Shown here in pieces: positions 13,987 through 19,343 of a stretch of DNA of 19,343 nucleotides; position 1 is the first letter of the stretch, and each line of letters begins with the position of its first letter. This stretch comes from DASQFD01 sp035633255. Lineage in GTDB: Bacteria > Actinomycetota > Actinomycetes > Actinomycetales > Dermatophilaceae. The stretch spans positions 1 through 19,343 of the forward strand of contig DASQFD010000105.1 of the NCBI GenBank assembly GCA_035633255.1, in the 5' to 3' direction. The notes below the pieces were generated by a model that saw nothing but the letters and a program-made list of their open reading frames with translations, was not told the DNA's origin and made no database searches. The translations under genes were made by a program, and so were the position numbers.

Positions 13987-14834
13987 CGCGGCCCCCCCGC
14001 GAAGGCGGTGGCCCCCGTCGGCACCGGACGCTCGGGCGCCGCCTCGAAGACGTCGTCCAGCTCCGCCCCCAGCCCGAGGAAGCGGCGGGCGAGCCGACGA
14101 AACGTCACCGGGTCCCCGGTGGTGGTGAAGCCGTGTCGCGGTGGGGGCAGGGAGTCCGGGCGCAGCGCGTCGGCGTCGGCGAGCACGCGGTACAGGTCCT
14201 TGGCCGTCTCCTCCGCGGACGAGACGAGGGTGACCCGCTCGCCCATGACGTAGGACAGCACGCCGGTGAGCAGGGGGTAGTGCGTGCAGCCGAGCACCAG
14301 GGTGTCGACGTCCCGCTCCTGCAGGGGGGCGAGGTACTCACGGGCGACCCCGAGGAGCTCGGGGCCGCCGGTGACCCCCTCCTCGACGAACTCGACGAAC
14401 CGCGGGCAGGGGACGCTCGTCACCTCCAGGTGCGGGGCCGCCGCGAAGGCGTCGGGGTAGGCCCGCGACTGGTGGGTGCCCGTCGTCGAGATCACGCCGA
14501 CGCGGTGGTTGCGCGTCGCCGCGGCCGCGCGCCGCACCGCCGGCCGGATCACCTCCACCACGGGGACGTCGTAGCGTTCGCGCGCGTCGTGCAGCACCGC
14601 GGCGCTCGCGGTGTTGCAGGCGATCACGAGCGCCTTGACGCCGTGGTCGACGAGCCGGTCGAGGCCCTCGAGGGCGAAGGCGCGGGTCTGCGCGATGGGG
14701 CGCGGGCCGTAGGGTGCGCGGGCAGTGTCCCCGAAGTAGGCGATCGACTCGTGCGGCATCTGGTCGAGCACCGCCCGGGCGACGGTGAGCCCGCCATACC
14801 CGGAGTCGAAGAGCCCGATCGGGGAGTCGCCCAC
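13983..14834 (-). CDS. murI: Glutamate racemase
   Basis: This 283-aa enzyme interconverts L- and D-glutamate for peptidoglycan. Both catalytic cysteines are present, Cys73 in 'IACNTAS' and Cys183 in 'GCTHYP'. The N-terminal 'SPIGLFDSGYGGLTV' (Asp10) and 'FGDTARAPYGPRP' are also present. The GTG at 14834 is preferred: the -10 box TACCCT ends 6 nt upstream, which fits a leaderless transcript, and the resulting length is normal. The frame is open to another GTG at 14894, which would add 20 poorly conserved residues without a ribosome binding site. The C-terminal ~25 residues are a Pro/Gly-rich tail. It overlaps the next gene by GTGA. Confidence 0.95.
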   Translation of the reverse strand: MGDSPIGLFDSGYGGLTVARAVLDQMPHESIAYFGDTARAPYGPRPIAQTRAFALEGLDRLVDHGVKALVIACNTASAAVLHDARERYDVPVVEVIRPAVRRAAAATRNHRVGVISTTGTHQSRAYPDAFAAAPHLEVTSVPCPRFVEFVEEGVTGGPELLGVAREYLAPLQERDVDTLVLGCTHYPLLTGVLSYVMGERVTLVSSAEETAKDLYRVLADADALRPDSLPPPRHGFTTTGDPVTFRRLARRFLGLGAELDDVFEAAPERPVPTGATAFAGGPR

Positions 14835-14840
14835 CGGTTC

Positions 14841-14846
14841 AGGGTA
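14841..14846 (-). promoter_or_regulatory. -10 box giving a leaderless murI transcript
   Basis: On the minus strand TACCCT ends 6 nt before GTG 14834. With start sites normally 6-7 nt after the -10, the GTG would be at or next to +1. This decides the start codon choice for murI. Confidence 0.5.
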
Positions 14847-15011
14847 GGACCTGGCACCGACGCGCCGACGTGCTCGGACCGTCGCCTCCGTCACAGGGCC
14901 GCTGTCGACCGAGGGGGCCCACGAGCGCCGGCGGTCGCGGCGGGGCTCAGTGCTCGTCGGCGAGGCTCCCGGCGATGTGGGCCGGCGGAACCGGAGCGGC
15001 CGGCCGCCCGC

Positions 15012-15713
15012 TCAGCCGTCGGCGAAGCGGTGGCCGCCGCGGCCCGGGATCAGCGCGTGGGCCAGCGTCTCCTGCAGCCAGGTGAGGAAGTCGTAGACCG
15101 CCGCGGCGCGGGCGAGCGGCTCGTCGGGGTCGAGCTCGGCGACCACCTCCTCGAGGCGCTCGACGTCGGCGTCGTCCCGCAGCCCCAGCCGCTCGCCGAT
15201 CACCAGCCGCACGTCGGTGAGCGCGACGACCATCGCCTCGGCCGTCCGGGCGTCCAGCTCGACGGCGTCGCCCTCCCCCTGGAGAGCCGCGATGGCCCGG
15301 CCCAGGGTGTCCACCTTGCGCCGGCGCAGGCCGGCCTCGGTCAGCCGCCGGAACTCCGCGGCCGCCTGGTCGTCGGCGCGGTTCCCCGCCGGCAGCAGCC
15401 GCTGCAGCGCCGGGTCGCGGTCGCCGAAGGACCGCGCGTCCGGCGCCGGCTCGGGCACCACGGCTCCGAGGTCGCCCAGGCCGGCGACGATGTCGTCGAA
15501 GGCCGCGTCCGCGGAGGACTGGGCGCTCGCCGCGTCCGCCGGGTCCGCCGCGGCGGCGGCCGCGGTCGCGGTCGCGGTCGACACCTCGTCACCCCCGAGC
15601 AGGTCACGCACCTGGTCCAGGAGCCCCACGAGCAGCGAGCGTTCGTAGGGGTCGAGGCGGGCGGCATACCGCAGCCCCTCCCCCCGGCCGCGCCGCCGGA
15701 AGCCGCGCGCCAC
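15012..15713 (-). CDS. DUF2017 family protein
   Basis: This 233-aa protein starts 'MARGFRRRGRGEGLRYAARLDPYERSLL', followed by a helical stretch 'LVGLLDQVRDLLGG'. An Ala-rich variable linker spans about residues 44-66. The body ends in 'VYDFLTWLQETLAHAL' (about 209-224), all features of DUF2017, which is found directly after clpS in actinomycetes. GTG start at 15713 follows the clpS stop TAA with no gap, and AAGGACG at the end of clpS is the ribosome binding site, so translation is coupled. No function is established. Constant linkage to clpS suggests a role connected to ClpS-ClpCP protein turnover, which is inference. Confidence 0.88.
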   Translation of the reverse strand: MARGFRRRGRGEGLRYAARLDPYERSLLVGLLDQVRDLLGGDEVSTATATAAAAAADPADAASAQSSADAAFDDIVAGLGDLGAVVPEPAPDARSFGDRDPALQRLLPAGNRADDQAAAEFRRLTEAGLRRRKVDTLGRAIAALQGEGDAVELDARTAEAMVVALTDVRLVIGERLGLRDDADVERLEEVVAELDPDEPLARAAAVYDFLTWLQETLAHALIPGRGGHRFADG

Positions 15714-16004
15714 TTAAGCGTCCTTCTGGAAGGTCGCCCACAGGCCGTAGCCCTGCAGCGCCTCGGTGTCGGTCTCCATCCGCTCCCGTGACCCGGTCGA
15801 GACCATCGCGCGGCCCTTGGTGTGGACGTCCAGCATGAGCTTCTCGGCCTTCGCCTTCGAGTAGCCGAAGTAGGACTGGAAGACGTAGGTCACGTAGGAC
15901 ATCAGGTTGACGGGGTCGTTCCACACCAGGGTGACCCACGGGACGTCCGGCGCCAGGTCGGAGGAGGCGGAGACGACCTCCTCCTGGACGGGCGCGATGG
16001 ACAC
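15714..16004 (-). CDS. clpS: ClpS adaptor for Clp protease
   Basis: This 96-aa adaptor delivers N-degron substrates to ClpC/ClpA-ClpP. The conserved fold is seen in 'PWVTLVWNDPVNLMSYVTYVFQSYFGYSKAKAEKLMLDVHTKGRAMV' (22-68), including the Asn-Asp of the N-degron pocket and the motif 'DVHTKGRA'. 'RERMETDTEALQGYGLWAT' (73-91) follows. Length is typical for actinomycetes. The start is GTG at 16004; a TATTCT -10 box ends 6 nt upstream, which suggests a leaderless mRNA, although a run of G before the GTG could also act as a weak ribosome binding site. It leads the clpS - DUF2017 pair and is divergent from pncB with only 23 bp between the start codons. Confidence 0.96.
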   Translation of the reverse strand: MSIAPVQEEVVSASSDLAPDVPWVTLVWNDPVNLMSYVTYVFQSYFGYSKAKAEKLMLDVHTKGRAMVSTGSRERMETDTEALQGYGLWATFQKDA

Positions 16005-16010
16005 CCCCCC

Positions 16011-16020
16011 AGAATAGGCT
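16011..16020. promoter_or_regulatory. Overlapping divergent -10 boxes of clpS and pncB
   Basis: The 10 bp agaataggct contain both TAGGCT (plus strand, 16015-16020, 7 nt before the pncB GTG) and TATTCT (minus strand, complement of 16011-16016, 6 nt before the clpS GTG). The two hexamers overlap by 2 bp. Both spacings predict transcription starts at or beside the start codons. Confidence 0.6.
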
Positions 16021-16027
16021 GCGGCGG

Positions 16028-17347
16028 GTGACCGCGACGCCCAGCACGGCCCTGCTCACCGACCACTACGAGCTCACCATGCTCGAGGGTGCGCTCCGCT
16101 CGGGTGCGGCCTCTCGCCGCTGCGTCTTCGAGGTCTTCGCCCGCCGGCTGCCGGAGGGCCGCCGCTACGGCGTGGTGGCGGGCGCCAGCCGGCTGCTGGA
16201 GGCGGTCGCGGGCTTCCGCTTCGGGGAGGCCGAGCTCGAGCACCTGCGCCGCACCGAGGTCGTGGGCGAGGAGACGCTGCGGTGGCTCGCGGGCTACCGC
16301 TTCTCGGGCGACATCTGGGGGTATGCCGAGGGCGAGGCCTACTTCCCGGGCTCACCGGTGCTCGTGGTCGAGGCCGACTTCGCGCACGGCGTGCTGCTGG
16401 AGACCCTGGCGCTGTCGATCCTCAACCACGACACCGCGGTCGCCGGGGCCGCGTCGCGCATGACCTGCGCCGCCGGCGACCGGCCGTGCATCGAGATGGG
16501 CTCGCGCCGCACCCACGAGGAGGCGGCCGTGGCGGCCGCCCGCGCGGCATACATCGCGGGGTTCTCGGCCACCAGCAACCTGGAGGCCGGCCGGCGGCAC
16601 GGCATCCCCACGGCGGGCACCGCCGCGCACGCGTTCACCCTCCTCCACGACGACGAGCGCGTGGCCTTCACGGCCCAGGTGGAGGCCCTCGGGGTCGGCA
16701 CCACGCTGCTGGTGGACACCTACGACGTCCCGCGCGCCGTCGAGATCGCCGTCGAGGTCGCCGGACCGCGGCTCGGCGCGGTGCGGCTGGACAGCGGCGA
16801 CCTGCTCGTCCAGGCGCGCGAGGTCCGGGCGCAGCTGGACTCCCTGGGCGCGACCGGCACGCGGATCGTGGTGACCTCCGACCTCGACGAGCACGCCATC
16901 GCGGCGCTCGCGGCCGGGCCGGTGGACGGCTACGGCGTAGGGACCTCCCTGGTCACCGGGTCGGGCGCACCGACCGCGGGCATGGTCTACAAGCTGGTCG
17001 CCCGCGAGGACGACACCGGGGCCATGGTGGGGGTGGCCAAGGTCAGCAAGGACAAGCTGAGCATCGGGGGGCGCAAGTGGGCCCTGCGGCGCCGGAACGC
17101 CCGGGGGGTGGCCGAGGCGGAGGTCATCGGCATCGGCGCCCCACCGGTGGACGACGGCGACGACCGGTCCCTGCTCGTCCAGCTGGTGCGCGGTGGGGAG
17201 CCCGTGGGCGCCGACCGGTGGACGCCCGCCGCGGCCCGGGAGACCCACGCCGCGGCGATGACCGAGCTGCCGCCCCGCGCCCACCGGCTCTCGCGGGGGG
17301 AGCCGGCCATCCCGACCCGCTACCTCGAGGCCGAGCAGGGACGCTGA
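16028..17347 (+). CDS. pncB: Nicotinate phosphoribosyltransferase
   Basis: This 439-aa enzyme makes nicotinate mononucleotide from nicotinate and PRPP with ATP, the entry step of the Preiss-Handler NAD salvage pathway. Seen: 'LLTDHYELTM' (9-18) at the N-terminus, 'VFEVFARRLPEGRRYGVVAG' (33-52), 'CIEMGSRRTHEEAAV' (154-168), 'GFSATSNLEAGRRHGIPTAGTAAHAF' (178-203) with the conserved His201 of the phospho-histidine region, and 'VRLDSGDLL' plus 'YGVGTSLVTG' of the phosphate-binding barrel. GTG start at 16028, apparently leaderless. It is functionally paired with pncA, 1.0 kb downstream on the same strand. Confidence 0.97.
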   Translation: MTATPSTALLTDHYELTMLEGALRSGAASRRCVFEVFARRLPEGRRYGVVAGASRLLEAVAGFRFGEAELEHLRRTEVVGEETLRWLAGYRFSGDIWGYAEGEAYFPGSPVLVVEADFAHGVLLETLALSILNHDTAVAGAASRMTCAAGDRPCIEMGSRRTHEEAAVAAARAAYIAGFSATSNLEAGRRHGIPTAGTAAHAFTLLHDDERVAFTAQVEALGVGTTLLVDTYDVPRAVEIAVEVAGPRLGAVRLDSGDLLVQAREVRAQLDSLGATGTRIVVTSDLDEHAIAALAAGPVDGYGVGTSLVTGSGAPTAGMVYKLVAREDDTGAMVGVAKVSKDKLSIGGRKWALRRRNARGVAEAEVIGIGAPPVDDGDDRSLLVQLVRGGEPVGADRWTPAAARETHAAAMTELPPRAHRLSRGEPAIPTRYLEAEQGR

Positions 17348-17362
17348 GCCGACCGCGTTCCC

Positions 17363-17423
17363 GAGGAGCACGAGGAGCCCGAGGAGCCCGAGCGGCGAGA
17401 GGGAGCCGGAGGGAGCCGGAGGG
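17363..17423. repeat. Purine-rich short tandem repeats after pncB
   Basis: Three 9-bp units of gaggagccc type (17363-17389) are followed by two exact 10-bp units gggagccgga (17401-17420). They lie 15 bp beyond the pncB stop, in a 170-bp spacer. The plus strand is almost free of T here. No hairpin is formed. It may be slippage-derived or a Rho-type termination region. Confidence 0.7.
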
Positions 17424-17470
17424 CGGAAAGTGGCCGGGTGACGAGGGGCCCCGGGTGGGTCAGCGCCGCC

Positions 17471-17476
17471 TACGAT
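17471..17476 (+). promoter_or_regulatory. -10 candidate for the 45-aa gene
   Basis: TACGAT (TANNNT) predicts a start site near 17483 and a leader of about 35 nt that includes the ribosome binding site GGGAGA before the GTG at 17518. Confidence 0.4.
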
Positions 17477-17517
17477 CGACGCCAACCAACGCCGCCTCGA
17501 CCCCCCGGGAGATCCTC

Positions 17518-17655
17518 GTGAACCTGCGCGCCCTCGCCAAGTCCGCCCTCGTCATCAAGGGGGTGCAGATCGCCCAGCGCGAGCTCTCCAAGCCGGAGAA
17601 CCAGCGCCGGCTCAAGGAGGGCATGCGCAACCTGCAGGCACGCCGGTCCCGCTGA
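17518..17655 (+). CDS. Small basic 45-aa protein
   Basis: The frame GTG-AAC-CTG-CGC to TGA encodes 45 residues beginning MNLRALAKSALVIKGVQIAQ. A short hydrophobic, possibly amphipathic N-terminal helix (5-20) is followed by a Lys/Arg/Glu-rich helix 'RELSKPENQRRLKEGMRNLQARRSR'. GGGAGA lies 5 nt before the GTG, and a -10 candidate (TACGAT) lies 42 nt before it. Codon third positions are strongly G/C, as in neighbouring genes. I do not recognise the family; similar short basic proteins occur in actinomycetes. The charged helix would suit nucleic acid or membrane surface contact, but this is conjecture. Confidence 0.6.
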   Translation: MNLRALAKSALVIKGVQIAQRELSKPENQRRLKEGMRNLQARRSR

Positions 17656-17697
17656 CACCGGCCCCTGCCGGGAGAGCCACCGGCCGTGGGCCCCGAG

Positions 17698-17714
17698 CGC
17701 GGCGACCCGCCGCG
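17698..17714 (+). terminator. Weak GC hairpin after the 45-aa gene
   Basis: The arms cgcggc and gccgcg flank a gaccc loop, 43 bp after the stop. There is no U-tract. In this base composition such hairpins arise easily, so the call is tentative. Confidence 0.3.
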
Positions 17715-17863
17715 ACCCGGCCCAACAGTCGATGAGGAGCCCACAGGGGTGACGAGGAGCCGGCGGTAACGCGGACGTAACGCGCGCCGAGCCGGGGTGA
17801 AACCTCGCGGCTGGATGCTGGCGAGACCGCGCCGTCCGGCGCGCGGACCCGGAAGGGAGCCCG

Positions 17864-18271
17864 ATGACCGCCACGCCCGTCCGCCGCTCGACCGCCACGA
17901 CCGTCCGCCGCTCGGCCGCCACGCCCGTCCGCCGCTCGACCGCGGACCTCACCCGCCTTCTCGACTTCCCCGCCCTACACCGGCACGTCCTCGTCATCGG
18001 CGGCGGCCACGTGGCCGCCCGCCGCGTGCACGCCCTCGCCCGCAAGTCGGTGCCGGTCACGGTGGTGGCGCGGGCCATCTGCGACGAGCTGTTCGACCTG
18101 CTCGCCGAGGGCCGCATCAGCTGGGAGAACCGCAGCCCCGTGGAGTCCGACCTCGACGGCGTCTGGCTCGTCCACGTCGCCACCGGGGACCCGGACGCCG
18201 ACGCCGCCGTGTGCGGCTGGGTGGAGACCCGTCGCCGGATGCGCGCCGAGCGCGAGGCCCGCACGGCCTGA
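17864..18271 (+). CDS. Truncated precorrin-2 dehydrogenase (SirC/CysG-N)-like protein
   Basis: This is a 135-aa protein. Residues 1-27 are three 8-residue repeats (ATPVRRST type). From residue 35 a Rossmann fold of the siroheme synthase N-terminal family begins: 'FPALHRHVLVIGGGHVAARRVHALARKSVPVTVVA' with the NAD-binding GGGHVA (46-51), then 'ISWENRSPVESDLDGVWLVHVATGDPDADAAV' (85-116). Family members continue with an Asn/Cys-containing strand and a dimerisation/ferrochelatase region; here the protein stops soon after 'ETRRRMRAEREARTA'. The key downstream part is therefore missing, and dehydrogenase activity is doubtful. ATG start with AAGGGAG upstream is good. No sulfite reductase or cobalamin gene is adjacent. 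It may be a degenerate gene or a repurposed nucleotide-binding domain. Confidence 0.75.
   Translation: MTATPVRRSTATTVRRSAATPVRRSTADLTRLLDFPALHRHVLVIGGGHVAARRVHALARKSVPVTVVARAICDELFDLLAEGRISWENRSPVESDLDGVWLVHVATGDPDADAAVCGWVETRRRMRAEREARTA
17870..17941. repeat. 24-bp tandem repeat, three in-frame copies
   Basis: Units at 17870-17893, 17894-17917 and 17918-17941 (gccacgcccgtccgccgctc plus four bases) directly follow the start region of the SirC-like gene. The outer two are identical and the middle one has two substitutions. They encode 8-residue Arg-rich repeats. Confidence 0.92.
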
Positions 18272-18322
18272 GTGCCCGCCCCGCACGGCCCGAGTGCCCG
18301 CCCCGCACGGCCTGAGCGCCCG
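18261..18322. repeat. 22-bp tandem repeat at the 3' end of the SirC-like gene
   Basis: About 2.8 copies of a 22-bp unit, gcacggcctgagtgcccgcc plus cc, lie at 18261-18282, 18283-18304 and 18305-18322. The stop codon of the SirC-like gene lies in the first unit. Because 22 is not a multiple of three, expansion or contraction changes the frame after the stop. Confidence 0.9.
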
Positions 18323-18353
18323 GCTGCCGGGGAGGCCACGGCATACCTCGTCG

Positions 18354-18359
18354 TACGGT
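18354..18359 (+). promoter_or_regulatory. -10 box giving a leaderless pncA transcript
   Basis: TACGGT ends 6 nt before the pncA ATG and no ribosome binding site is present in between. A CGGCATACC word lies immediately upstream (18339-18347). Confidence 0.55.
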
Positions 18360-18365
18360 GTCCGC

Positions 18366-18953
18366 ATGAGCGAGCGTCGGGCACTGGTGGTCGTCGACGT
18401 CCAGAACGACTTCTGCGAGGGCGGCAGCCTCGCGGTGACGGGGGGCGCCGAGGTGGCCCGGCGGGTGGCCGAGCTCGTGACCACGGACGAGGGACGGTAT
18501 GCCGTCGTCGTCGCCACCGCCGACTGGCACCACGACCCCGGCGGGCACTGGGCGGCGCCGGGCACCCCGCCGGACTTCCGCGAGAGCTGGCCGGTGCACT
18601 GCCGTGTCGGCTCCGGCGGTGAGGACTTCCACCCCGCCCTGGGGCCGGCGCTGCCGCGGGTGGACGCGGTGTTCCGCAAGGGCCACCACAGCGCGGCGTA
18701 CAGCGGCTTCGACGGCTTCACCGGGCACGAGGGCGAGCGCGTCGGCCTCGCGGACTGGCTGCGCACGCACGGGGTCACCGCGGTCGACGTCTGCGGGATC
18801 GCGACCGACTACTGCGTGCGGGCGACGGCCCTGGACGCGGCGCGCGAAGGGTTCGACACCACCGTGGTGCTCGACCTCACCGCGGCGGTGGCGCCCCAGA
18901 CCCGGGAGAGCACGCTCGAGGAGCTGGCCGCGGCCGGCGTCACGCTGGCGTAG
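18366..18953 (+). CDS. pncA: Nicotinamidase
   Basis: This 195-aa isochorismatase-fold enzyme deamidates nicotinamide to nicotinate, which pncB then uses. The catalytic triad is Asp11 ('VVDVQNDF'), Lys105 ('FRKG') and Cys150 ('GIATDYCVRAT'). The metal-site residues Asp53, His55 and His61 are in 'ADWHHDPGGHW'. Length and motif order are normal for PncA. The ATG at 18366 is chosen because the frame begins with 'MSERRALVVVDVQNDF' there and a -10 box lies 6 nt upstream; an in-frame ATG-less extension to about 18294 covers the tandem repeat and is not coding. In the related mycobacteria PncA also activates pyrazinamide; that is family knowledge only. Confidence 0.97.
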   Translation: MSERRALVVVDVQNDFCEGGSLAVTGGAEVARRVAELVTTDEGRYAVVVATADWHHDPGGHWAAPGTPPDFRESWPVHCRVGSGGEDFHPALGPALPRVDAVFRKGHHSAAYSGFDGFTGHEGERVGLADWLRTHGVTAVDVCGIATDYCVRATALDAAREGFDTTVVLDLTAAVAPQTRESTLEELAAAGVTLA

Positions 18954-19031
18954 CGGCTCCGGCAGCGGCAACGGTTCCGGCGGACGCGGCTCGCGAGCCC
19001 CCTTGGCACTCCCGAGCCCGTATGAACAGGC

Positions 19032-19343
19032 TCACGAGTGCGAAGGAGGCTCGGGAGCCTCCTTCGCGGGCACGTCGTCGCGGGCGGCGCCCCAGCTCCA
19101 CGCGTAGACCCCGTCGTCGACGGCCCGGCCGCCCTCACCGAGGTCCAGCGGCCGGAACGTGTCGACCATGACCGCCGTCTCGTCGAAGAACTCCACCCCG
19201 ATCGACGCCTCCGACGCCCCCGGCTGCGGCCCGTGCGGGTGGCCGCCGGGGTGGAGCGAGATCGAGCCCTTGCCGATGCCCGAGCCCTTGCGCGCCTCGT
19301 AGTCGCCGTCGACGTAGAACATCACCTCGTCGGAGTCGACGTT
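19032..19343 (-). CDS. hmgA: Homogentisate 1,2-dioxygenase, C-terminal part
   Basis: The last 103 residues are visible; the gene continues beyond the right edge. 'NVDSDEVMFYVDGDYEARKGSGIGKGSISLHPGGHPHGPQPG' contains the conserved HPxGxPHGP motif, with metal-site histidines of the cupin-type homogentisate dioxygenase. 'VEFFDETAVMVDTFRPLDL' and 'YAWSWG' complete the C-terminal core. The enzyme opens the homogentisate ring in tyrosine and phenylalanine catabolism. The final ~12 codons (AKEAPEPPSHS) encode, at the DNA level, a strong hairpin that probably acts as terminator. Confidence 0.92.
   Translation of the reverse strand, partial: NVDSDEVMFYVDGDYEARKGSGIGKGSISLHPGGHPHGPQPGASEASIGVEFFDETAVMVDTFRPLDLGEGGRAVDDGVYAWSWGAARDDVPAKEAPEPPSHS
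19040..19067. terminator. Perfect 12-bp hairpin inside the 3' end of hmgA
   Basis: The arms gcgaaggaggct and agcctccttcgc flank a cggg loop. The structure lies within the last codons of the minus-strand hmgA and 86 bp beyond the plus-strand pncA stop. Its position between convergent genes suggests bidirectional termination. Confidence 0.7.

Larger units (their letters stand above)
1537..18504. repeat. Dispersed 9-mer GGTATGCCG, 12 exact copies
   Basis: GGTATGCCG reads on the plus strand at 1537, 5449, 7539, 11782, 16320 and 18496. Its complement CGGCATACC reads at 1588, 4110, 5212, 7235, 15662 and 18339. Nine copies are in genes and three in spacers (4110, 11782, 18339). Near matches with one change occur at about 13563, 14792 and 16545. 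The coordinates given span the first to the last copy; the sequence between them is not part of the repeat. Confidence 0.9.

Noticed and set aside
14996..15007. Palindrome gcggccggccgc before murI
   Set aside because: Twelve-base G/C palindromes are expected by chance in this composition. It overlaps the gap just before the DUF2017 stop region without other support.
1537..18504. GGTATGCCG as a Chi or KOPS polar motif
   Set aside because: Copies are split 6:6 between strands with no trend along the window, unlike polar recombination or segregation words.
1..19343. Mobile element, prophage or attachment site, including at tRNA-Leu
   Set aside because: No transposase, integrase or direct repeat of the tRNA 3' end was seen in the window.

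Overview
The window is about 19.3 kb of very GC-rich DNA. Coding density is high, with many GTG starts, strong GGAGG-type ribosome binding sites, TANNNT -10 boxes and leaderless genes. The block clpS - DUF2017 - murI - MBL-fold hydrolase - rph - rdgB, with pncB divergent from clpS, is an actinobacterial arrangement. Together with the sequence style it suggests an actinomycete of the Micrococcales, perhaps Intrasporangiaceae or Ornithinimicrobiaceae. That family-level placement is inference; no rRNA gene is present.

Layout. Positions 1-3957 (minus) hold an accessory operon: a proline-rich lipoprotein, a 176-aa protein of unknown function with a hydrophobic centre, a polytopic M48-type HExxH metallopeptidase and, at the edge, the start of an unidentified ORF. 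Facing it on the plus strand is a small secreted protein with an Excalibur-like calcium motif (4375-4662). Positions 4750-8218 (minus) hold an aldehyde catabolism unit: a GAF plus SARP-like regulator, an NAD-dependent aldehyde dehydrogenase and a DUF779 protein. A direct-repeat operator with a matching -10 box lies in front of the dehydrogenase. Positions 8460-10307 encode a large secreted SpoIVB-like (S55) peptidase. Positions 10464-11551 hold a stress cluster: Bcp peroxiredoxin, DUF3618 membrane protein and an orphan GroES paralogue. A tRNA-Leu(UAG) follows at 11689-11770.

Positions 11807-16004 (minus) are the conserved housekeeping block: ClpS adaptor, DUF2017, glutamate racemase, metallo-beta-lactamase-fold hydrolase, RNase PH and the RdgB nucleotide sanitising enzyme. 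Positions 16028-18953 (plus) hold two NAD-salvage genes, pncB and pncA, separated by a 45-aa basic protein and a truncated precorrin-2 dehydrogenase-like domain bracketed by tandem repeats. The window ends inside homogentisate 1,2-dioxygenase.

The strongest unexplained signals are three. First, the 9-mer GGTATGCCG occurs exactly 12 times, six per strand, in genes and spacers and in several reading frames, and it imposes codons that are rare in this composition. Second, the GAF-SARP regulator is paired with an 11-bp-periodic heptamer operator. Third, clpS and pncB are divergent, apparently both leaderless, with overlapping -10 boxes in only 23 bp.
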